DNA of 6,755 nt. Origin: Holophagaceae bacterium UBA706 (GTDB taxonomy: Bacteria > Acidobacteriota > Holophagae > Holophagales > Holophagaceae). Where the stretch lies: NCBI GenBank assembly GCA_002298155.1, contig DBME01000032.1:1-6755 (forward strand), written 5' to 3'. Under the pieces are notes generated by a model. The model saw only the letters and a list, made by a program, of their open reading frames with translations. It had not been told where the DNA came from and made no database searches. This document shows, piece after piece, positions 1 to 3,428 of the stretch; the stretch's first letter is position 1; every line of letters begins with the position of its first letter. Position numbers and translations under genes: made by a program.

Positions 1-1
1 C

Positions 2-316
2 GGCCCCATCGCCCTCATCGACCGCCACCTGCCCATCGTGGCCCTCATGCCCCGGGACGCCCACCGGGAGAAGGTCCTGTCCAACCTCCAGGAGGCCGCC
101 GCCAGGGACGGCCGCATCCTGGCCCTCATGGAGGAGGGCGACACCGGCCTGGACCACATCGCCGAGGACGTGCTGCACCTGCCCAAGGTCAACCCCTGGC
201 TGGCCCCCATCCTCTACGTCGTCCCCCTCCAGCTGCTCAGCTACCACATCGCCGTCATCCGCGGCTGCGACGTGGACCAGCCCCGCAACCTCGCCAAGAG
301 CGTCACCGTGGAGTGA
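2..316 (+). CDS. glmS: Glucosamine-6-phosphate synthase (glutamine:fructose-6-phosphate aminotransferase), C-terminal part
   Basis: Only the last 104 residues are in the window; the reading frame is open from base 2. GlmS makes glucosamine-6-phosphate from fructose-6-phosphate and glutamine in the cytoplasm, the entry step to UDP-GlcNAc for peptidoglycan and LPS. The fragment is the end of the second SIS (sugar isomerase) domain. Diagnostic stretches are GPIALIDRHLPIVAL at the start, SNLQE, PLQLLSYHIAVIRG and the family's near-invariant tail DVDQPRNLAKSVTVE. In E. coli GlmS the lysine of this tail (Lys603) contacts the sugar as a Schiff base, and it is conserved here (LAKS). The protein ends at the family's normal C-terminus, so the 3' end is intact. 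The next gene starts 39 bases later on the same strand, so read-through is possible. The identification is very secure; the N-terminal glutaminase domain lies outside the window. Confidence 0.97.
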   Translation, partial: GPIALIDRHLPIVALMPRDAHREKVLSNLQEAAARDGRILALMEEGDTGLDHIAEDVLHLPKVNPWLAPILYVVPLQLLSYHIAVIRGCDVDQPRNLAKSVTVE

Positions 317-325
317 ACCTGCCCG

Positions 326-344
326 GCGCCACCCGGGTTGGCGC
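326..344 (+). repeat. GC-rich inverted repeat between glmS and the next gene
   Basis: GCGCCA (326-331) and TGGCGC (339-344) form a perfect 6-bp stem around a 7-base loop, starting ten bases after the glmS stop codon. An alternative stem, CCCGG (322-326) with CCGGG (333-337), competes with it. No U-tract follows, so this is a weak terminator candidate at best. It lies just upstream of the TATCCT box of the next gene. Confidence 0.35.
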
Positions 345-350
345 TATCCT
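345..350 (+). promoter_or_regulatory. Possible -10 box giving a leaderless transcript of the 356 gene
   Basis: TATCCT matches the sigma-70 -10 consensus at four of six positions and ends five bases before the ATG at 356. Transcription would therefore start at or next to the start codon. No convincing -35 hexamer is visible, and no well-spaced Shine-Dalgarno sequence precedes the ATG (the TGGGG just before it is too close). The same arrangement occurs at 6682-6687. Confidence 0.35.
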
Positions 351-355
351 GGGGC

Positions 356-925
356 ATGTCCTTCATCCAGACCTACCAACGCCAGGCCGCCATCGTCCTC
401 CTCTGGACCTTGGTGGCCTTGAGCGGCTTCCTGATCCTGGTGCACACGTCCACCATCGTCCTGGGCAAGGACGGCCACTGGCAGTGGCCGGACTACTACA
501 AGGTCGAGGTGGTGGAGGTCATCAAGGACCCCGGCAACAACCGCTCCGCGGACGTGCAGGTGACCATCGACGGCAGCTTGGAGACCATCACCCTGCCCAA
601 GGTCGAAGCCACCTCCCTGCACCCCCGCGACACCCTGTGGGTCCTGGACAACTTCTACCCCACCGACGTCCGATCCCCCCAGTACCGCCTGTCCCTGGCC
701 CGGATCCTGGCCGAGTACCCCTTCCTCATGGTCCTGGTGGCCTTCCTGCTGCTCAAGCTCATCCAGCGTTCCCGCTGGGGCATCCCCCCGCCCCCCCCGG
801 AGGTCCCCGATTCCGAGAAGAAGGTCTTCCGGGACACCTTCCACACCCGCGCCCAGCGCCACGCCCCATCCCCGACGTCCCCCGACGATAACCCCTCGAC
901 TTCCACCACAGACACGCTACAATGA
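356..925 (+). CDS. Two-helix membrane protein with a central soluble domain, function unknown
   Basis: I do not recognise this 189-residue protein. A first hydrophobic helix (about residues 12-37) is followed by a mostly polar domain of about 80 residues (38-117) that looks beta-rich (KVEVVEVIKD, ADVQVTIDG, LETITLP, DTLWVLDNF). A second helix spans about 119-137. A proline-rich, charged tail (140-189) includes a run of five prolines. The layout of two helices flanking an extracytoplasmic beta domain resembles DUF3592-type proteins, but I see no motif that proves it. I chose the ATG at 356 because the hydrophobic helix follows directly. A TTG at 338 is in frame but lies inside the upstream inverted repeat and has no ribosome binding site. 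The gene follows glmS by 39 bases and may be co-transcribed with it or use its own promoter. Its stop codon (923-925) overlaps the -10 box of tRNA-Val. Confidence 0.75.
   Translation: MSFIQTYQRQAAIVLLWTLVALSGFLILVHTSTIVLGKDGHWQWPDYYKVEVVEVIKDPGNNRSADVQVTIDGSLETITLPKVEATSLHPRDTLWVLDNFYPTDVRSPQYRLSLARILAEYPFLMVLVAFLLLKLIQRSRWGIPPPPPEVPDSEKKVFRDTFHTRAQRHAPSPTSPDDNPSTSTTDTLQ
896..923 (+). promoter_or_regulatory. Promoter of tRNA-Val
   Basis: TCGACT (896-901; four of six matches to TTGACA) and TACAAT (918-923; five of six matches to TATAAT) are separated by 16 bases. The predicted start is near 930, about eight bases before the mature 5' end of the tRNA. The whole promoter lies inside the 3' end of the preceding coding sequence. 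Confidence 0.7.
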
Positions 926-937
926 TGATTCGTCGCT

Positions 938-1013
938 TGGCGCGTAGCTCAGGGGTTAGAGCACTACCTTGACACGGTAGGGGTCGGTGGTTCGATTCCA
1001 CTCGCGCCAACCA
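938..1013 (+). tRNA. tRNA-Val (anticodon GAC), CCA encoded
   Basis: A complete cloverleaf can be folded by eye. The acceptor stem pairs TGGCGCG (938-944) with CGCGCCA (1003-1009). The D-arm stem is GCTC/GAGC. The anticodon stem CTACC/GGTAG encloses loop TTGACAC, with anticodon GAC at 971-973, which reads the valine codon GUC (and GUU by wobble). The variable loop has five bases, and the T-arm carries TTCGATT with one G-U closing pair. The discriminator is A1010, and the CCA end (1011-1013) is encoded in the DNA. All parts are of standard length, giving 76 bases. It has its own promoter and terminator, so it is a single-gene transcription unit. Confidence 0.97.
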
Positions 1014-1049
1014 AAAGAAACGGAGGCACCCCATGGGTGCCTCTTCTTT
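1014..1049 (+). terminator. Intrinsic terminator of tRNA-Val
   Basis: GAGGCACCC (1023-1031) and GGGTGCCTC (1035-1043) form a perfect 9-bp stem with a three-base loop, followed by TTCTTT. The flanking AAAGAA (1014-1019) can pair with TTCTTT (1044-1049), so the dyad extends almost to the tRNA CCA end. This is a standard rho-independent terminator. Confidence 0.9.
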
Positions 1050-1050
1050 A

Positions 1051-1078
1051 TTGGCTCCTCTCCGAATCGTGGAGCCAA
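1051..1078. repeat. Inverted repeat / hairpin 1 of the intergenic region
   Basis: TTGGCTCC (1051-1058) and GGAGCCAA (1071-1078) form a perfect 8-bp stem with a 12-base loop. It starts right after the tRNA terminator. There is no U-tract on either strand, so a second terminator is unlikely. It is the first of three hairpins in the gene-free stretch from 1050 to 1248. Confidence 0.55.
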
Positions 1079-1092
1079 ACGCCCCAGAAAGG

Positions 1093-1119
1093 GCTGGGAG
1101 GTCGCTGGAGCGACCCAGC
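1093..1119. repeat. Inverted repeat / hairpin 2 of the intergenic region
   Basis: GGTCGC (1100-1105) and GCGACC (1110-1115) form a stem around the tetraloop TGGA. The structure extends through GCTG (1093-1096) and CAGC (1116-1119), with a three-base bulge on the 5' side. Only two T residues follow, so terminator function is doubtful. Confidence 0.5.
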
Positions 1120-1129
1120 TTGCCGGGGA

Positions 1130-1166
1130 GCCTCGGGACTCCTATGCCGGAGCAGGGAGTCCAGGC
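1130..1166. repeat. Inverted repeat / hairpin 3 of the intergenic region
   Basis: GGACTCC (1136-1142) and GGAGTCC (1156-1162) form a perfect 7-bp stem with a 13-base loop. The outer segments GCCT (1130-1133) and AGGC (1163-1166) extend it past a two-base bulge. It lies immediately before the AT-rich promoter region of the XRE gene. Confidence 0.5.
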
Positions 1167-1173
1167 CCATAGA

Positions 1174-1198
1174 ATTTCTAAAACGGATTGATTTCTAA
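1174..1198. repeat. Direct repeat ATTTCTAA overlapping the XRE promoter
   Basis: ATTTCTAA occurs at 1174-1181 and again at 1191-1198, 17 bases apart start to start (about one and a half helical turns). The second copy overlaps the predicted -35 box. It could be an operator for the downstream regulator, though the AT-rich context makes chance repeats more likely than elsewhere in the window. Confidence 0.35.
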
Positions 1199-1215
1199 GC
1201 ACATTTGACTATATT
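1188..1215 (+). promoter_or_regulatory. Promoter of the XRE-family gene
   Basis: TTGATT (1188-1193) and TATATT (1210-1215) are separated by 16 bases; they match the sigma-70 consensus at four and five of six positions. The predicted start is near 1222, giving a leader of about 27 bases. A second, weaker option is TTGACT (1205-1210) with AATATT (1228-1233) at 17 bases. The region is far more AT-rich than its surroundings. Confidence 0.6.
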
Positions 1216-1221
1216 TATAAC

Positions 1222-1231
1222 TATTCGAATA
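1222..1231. promoter_or_regulatory. Palindromic operator candidate for XRE autoregulation
   Basis: TATTCGAATA is a perfect 10-bp palindrome placed at the predicted transcription start of the HTH gene. A further half-site CGAAT occurs at 1246-1250, across the start codon. XRE-family repressors commonly bind short palindromes at their own promoters. The position fits autorepression, but binding is inferred. Confidence 0.4.
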
Positions 1232-1248
1232 TTTTTATCGGTGAACGA

Positions 1249-2049
1249 ATGGACAAGACCTGGAAGCCAAATCTGAGAAAGCATATCGCCCTGAAGGTCC
1301 GCGAGTTACGAAAGCGTCGGAACTTCACCCAGGCCGAGTTGGCTGCGCGCCTGGGCGTTTCCCAAGCGCGGTTGTCGGTGATCGAACATGGGAACGGGTC
1401 GTTCTCGGCCGAGCAGTTCCTCGAAATCTTGAGAATCTTCAACGTTCCCGCCCAGTCCTTCGCAATCACGAAACGAGATGCCCAAGGAGATATCCAGAAC
1501 GCGCTTGCACGACATGGTGCCTCCCACCTGATGGAAGACTCGGACCTGCTGCCGAGCGAACACCTCGATGAAGTGGAGGTTCTGATCCGGGAAGTCCTCG
1601 TGGATGCTCAGAGCCCCCGGCATATCGCTGCCCTAGGCCCGGTGCTGGTCAAGAACCTCAGTCAGGTCAACTTGAATCGGCTATGGGCAAGATTCGTGGA
1701 CTTTGGCTTGGAGGCACGGCTGGGCTGGGTCCTTGAAAATACGGCTGAGGCGATCCGGATGATCCTGCCCTCCCTTGGGCCTGCAGCCGCCGCGATCCCT
1801 TATCGAAAAGCTGAAAGGACCATCACCATCTTCCTTTCGCGGAAAAGCGCGAGCCTCCTGAAGGGCCCGGCTGCTGGACCTCACCCGGAGGAACTTGACA
1901 TCATTGACGGGAAGGCCCTCTCGCTGAAGACCATCCATTCCACGTGGGATGAAGCCTCGGACGTCAGCCGCCGCTGGGGTATCGTCAGCGCTATGAAAAC
2001 CGAAGATTTTGCAGAGGCCATCCGAGCCAGTTATGTGACCACTACTTAG
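1249..2049 (+). CDS. XRE/Cro-type HTH transcriptional regulator with an uncharacterised C-terminal domain
   Basis: The 266-residue protein carries an HTH_3/XRE DNA-binding domain at about residues 13-67. Its helix-turn-helix core, FTQAELAARLGVSQARLS (26-43), is followed by VIEHG, which is typical of the Cro/CI fold. The remaining 190 residues match no regulator domain I can name. One conserved-looking stretch is SPRHIAALGPVLVKN (122-136), followed by RLWARFVDFGLEARLGWVLENT (144-165). The RLGWVLE part recalls the RLGFLLE-like segment of some AbiEi antitoxins, but this is a weak resemblance. The ATG at 1249 is preceded by only a weak GGTGA four bases upstream. The gene stands alone: it has an AT-rich promoter with a palindrome, a terminator overlapping its stop codon, and no toxin gene beside it. 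Its codon use is more AT-rich than that of its neighbours, which suggests horizontal acquisition. It probably regulates itself; other targets are unknown. Confidence 0.88.
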   Translation: MDKTWKPNLRKHIALKVRELRKRRNFTQAELAARLGVSQARLSVIEHGNGSFSAEQFLEILRIFNVPAQSFAITKRDAQGDIQNALARHGASHLMEDSDLLPSEHLDEVEVLIREVLVDAQSPRHIAALGPVLVKNLSQVNLNRLWARFVDFGLEARLGWVLENTAEAIRMILPSLGPAAAAIPYRKAERTITIFLSRKSASLLKGPAAGPHPEELDIIDGKALSLKTIHSTWDEASDVSRRWGIVSAMKTEDFAEAIRASYVTTT

Positions 2050-2075
2050 GCCCTCTCCGGAGGGCCTTCTTGTTT
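2048..2075 (+). terminator. Intrinsic terminator of the XRE gene
   Basis: AGGCCCTC (2048-2055) and GAGGGCCT (2060-2067) form an 8-bp stem with loop TCCG, followed by TTCTTGTTT. The stem begins within the TAG stop codon (2047-2049), so termination is tightly coupled to the end of the gene. Confidence 0.9.
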
Positions 2076-2083
2076 CCCAGGCA

Positions 2084-2095
2084 CCGGGATCCCGG
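2084..2095. repeat. Perfect 12-bp palindrome between convergent genes
   Basis: CCGGGATCCCGG reads the same on both strands. It lies in the 66-base gap between the XRE gene and the convergent CoA-binding gene. No T-tract follows on the minus strand, so terminator function for the minus-strand gene is not supported. Confidence 0.4.
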
Positions 2096-2115
2096 CTTCC
2101 CCTGTGCACACCTCC

Positions 2116-2586
2116 TCAGTCCGTCACTGCGGGCGTGCTTCGGCGCCGGGCACGCCACAGGTGGATCCAGCGGTGGAGCCGGTGGATGGATCGCACCGGC
2201 GGCGCGTGCATGAGGATGCATTCACCGACGACCGCCGATAGCCCCAAGGCCTCACAGGCGCGAACGGCATCAGGCGATTCCGAGCCGGGCTGGAACCACA
2301 CGTTCCGGATGCCCACCGCGCCGGCCTCCTCCACCAGGCGCAGCGCCTGGGCGGGTGGGACCACCAGCACCAGGCCCGCCACGGGCTTGGCCAGGGCGGC
2401 CAGGGAGGGCGCGGCGACAAGGCCGTCCACCGTGCCGGCCGTGGGGTGAACGGGCAGCACTTCATACCCCTTGGCCCGGAGATCCTTCAGGGCCACGTTC
2501 CCAAATTTCCGGCCCCCGCGGGATGCGCCCGCCAGGGCGAGGGTGGGGAGGGCGAGGAAGGCTTCCACGGAGGATTGACTGACCAT
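2116..2586 (-). CDS. CoA-binding domain protein (YccU-like Rossmann fold)
   Basis: The 156-residue protein is a stand-alone CoA_binding domain, the fold of the succinyl-CoA synthetase alpha N-terminus and of E. coli YccU. Visible landmarks are the nucleotide-binding turn LALAGASRGGRKFGN (16-30), GYEVLPVHP (40-48), GLVLVVPP (71-78), NVWFQPGSES (95-104) and the late cysteine segment VVGECILM (119-126). Its length is close to the family norm of about 140 residues. The tail is rich in His and Arg (IHRLHRWIHLWRARRR) and would be basic. I chose the ATG at 2586 because an AGGAG (2593-2597 on the plus strand) sits six bases upstream. A longer frame begins at 2649 but adds 21 low-complexity residues and crosses a promoter. 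The protein probably binds CoA or a related ligand in the cytoplasm; no catalytic role is established for the family. Confidence 0.9.
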   Translation of the reverse strand: MVSQSSVEAFLALPTLALAGASRGGRKFGNVALKDLRAKGYEVLPVHPTAGTVDGLVAAPSLAALAKPVAGLVLVVPPAQALRLVEEAGAVGIRNVWFQPGSESPDAVRACEALGLSAVVGECILMHAPPVRSIHRLHRWIHLWRARRRSTPAVTD

Positions 2587-2613
2587 GGGACGCTCCTGTG
2601 GGGGTAGACCACC

Positions 2614-2619
2614 ATTATC
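2614..2619 (-). promoter_or_regulatory. -10 box for the CoA-binding gene
   Basis: On the minus strand this reads GATAAT, matching TATAAT at five of six positions and preceded by GG. The predicted start is near 2607, giving a leader of about 20 bases that contains the AGGAG ribosome binding site. No clear -35 box is seen at the proper distance. Confidence 0.45.
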
Positions 2620-2739
2620 CCGGGAACATGCCCTTGGGGGGAGGGCCATGAATGACGCCCACGGATCGCCAGATGCTTCAGGCGTGGCGGAGGACTCAGC
2701 CCGTAGGAGTTACTAGCTGCCGGCGAACGCCCCGATCGC

Positions 2740-2757
2740 TGACGTTCGAGGACGTCA
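2740..2757. repeat. Inverted repeat in the divergent intergenic region
   Basis: TGACGT (2740-2745) and ACGTCA (2752-2757) are a perfect inverted repeat with a six-base spacer, in the gap between the divergent genes starting at 2586 (minus) and 2857 (plus). The size and spacing suit a dimeric regulator's operator. It lies about 40 bases upstream of the possible TATCAT -10 box. Elsewhere in 2650-2856 I see only candidate promoter sequence. Confidence 0.4.
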
Positions 2758-2793
2758 AACGCCCCCCCGAGCCGACAGTTCCGATACCCTTTT

Positions 2794-2799
2794 TATCAT
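2794..2799 (+). promoter_or_regulatory. Possible -10 box for the 2857 gene
   Basis: TATCAT matches the sigma-70 -10 consensus at five of six positions and is preceded by a T-run. CCGACA (2773-2778) is a poor -35 partner at 15 bases. The same TATCAT hexamer occurs upstream of the CHAT gene. The predicted leader is about 50 bases, and the ribosome binding site before 2857 (ACGGA) is weak. Confidence 0.35.
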
Positions 2800-2856
2800 T
2801 CGCCTGCCCATGGCAATCGCATCCAACAACAACCCAAGACTCGAATACGGATTTCC

Positions 2857-3339
2857 ATGTACCTTTTCAGCCAAGCCGACTTCAATCCTGCCTTTCTGGT
2901 GCCCATCCTGTTCCCAATCCTCTGGGTGGCCGTCGCGACCTTGATCAGCTGGACCATGGGCATCTTCCGGCTTTACGCGGACTTCCCGGCCGATGGCAAC
3001 GATCCCATCGAGTCACGCTTCCGTTTTATCAACCTCTACATCGGCAGCCTGGGGGGTCACACGCCGGCCAGCCTCGCTTTCGGACGGCGGTGCCTGCATG
3101 TGAAGGAGCTTTTCCCCTTCCAGCCCTTTTTCTGGTTGGGCCCAGCCTCGATTCCCTGGACCGAGATCCGGCTGACCAAGAGGGCTAGCGACAACTTCTG
3201 GGCCTTCTGGAGTTACGCGAGCTTCGAGCTGGGGCCCCAGCGGAAGAAGATCCGCCTGACGGGACGCGTTGCGCGGGCTCTGCAGGAGCGCCTTGATACC
3301 CAGGAAGCGGGGAGACCTCTGGCTTTGATCCCACGCTGA
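2857..3339 (+). CDS. Single-helix membrane-anchored protein, function unknown
   Basis: I do not recognise this 160-residue protein. One long hydrophobic helix near the N-terminus (about residues 11-37) is followed by a soluble domain of about 120 residues, probably cytoplasmic. That domain shows alternating hydrophobic strands and many aromatic residues: SLAFGRRCLHVKELFPFQPF (72-91), then SIPWTEIRL (98-106), FWSYASFEL (117-125) and the basic KKIRLTGRVARALQERL (130-146). The pattern of strands, an IPW-x-EI turn and a C-terminal amphipathic helix resembles bacterial PH-like membrane-associated domains, but this is only a structural guess. The gene is divergent from the CoA-binding gene and lies 89 bases upstream of the CHAT gene on the same strand, with a strong hairpin between them. 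Coding character is good throughout. Confidence 0.75.
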   Translation: MYLFSQADFNPAFLVPILFPILWVAVATLISWTMGIFRLYADFPADGNDPIESRFRFINLYIGSLGGHTPASLAFGRRCLHVKELFPFQPFFWLGPASIPWTEIRLTKRASDNFWAFWSYASFELGPQRKKIRLTGRVARALQERLDTQEAGRPLALIPR

Positions 3340-3340
3340 A

Positions 3341-3375
3341 GGGCGGGATCCGGTATCCATCGGAAAGCCCCGCCC
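3341..3375 (+). repeat. Composite hairpin after the 2857 gene
   Basis: GGGCGGG (3341-3347) pairs with CCCGCCC (3369-3375), and inside it TCCG (3349-3352) pairs with CGGA (3361-3364) around an eight-base loop. It begins two bases after the stop codon. There is no U-tract, so it may be a rho-type or mRNA-stabilising structure rather than an intrinsic terminator. Confidence 0.5.
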
Positions 3376-3400
3376 CATGGCCTGGATGCCCCCAAAGCGC

Positions 3401-3423
3401 TATCATCCTGCCATTCCCAGGAG
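3401..3423 (+). promoter_or_regulatory. Possible -10 box and ribosome binding site of the CHAT gene
   Basis: TATCAT (3401-3406) is a five-of-six -10 match with predicted start near 3413. AGGAG (3419-3423) is a good Shine-Dalgarno sequence five bases before the ATG at 3429 and fixes that start. The -35 region is not convincing. Confidence 0.5.
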
Positions 3424-3428
3424 CCACC

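Noticed and set aside
313..891. Plus-strand open frame of 192 codons rich in Pro, Gly and Arg
   Set aside because: It is an out-of-frame reading of the 356-925 membrane protein gene, whose frame shows proper hydrophobic helices.
759..1202. Minus-strand open frame of 147 codons across the tRNA
   Set aside because: Its middle is the antisense translation of the tRNA (VESNHRPLPCQGSALTPEL), a well-known spurious peptide. The rest is Gly/Arg-rich shadow of GC-rich DNA.
938..2110. Genomic island integrated at tRNA-Val
   Set aside because: No second copy of the tRNA 3' end is visible downstream, and no integrase or excisionase gene is present. Only the composition of the XRE gene hints at transfer.
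2587..2649. N-terminal extension of the CoA-binding protein to the ATG at 2649
   Set aside because: The extension lies over the GATAAT box and the AGGAG ribosome binding site that serve the ATG at 2586, and it adds residues not expected before the Rossmann fold.
2652..3188. Plus-strand frame overlapping the start of the 2857 gene
   Set aside because: It has no hydrophobic or domain pattern, crosses the intergenic promoter region and overlaps most of the better-supported 2857 frame.
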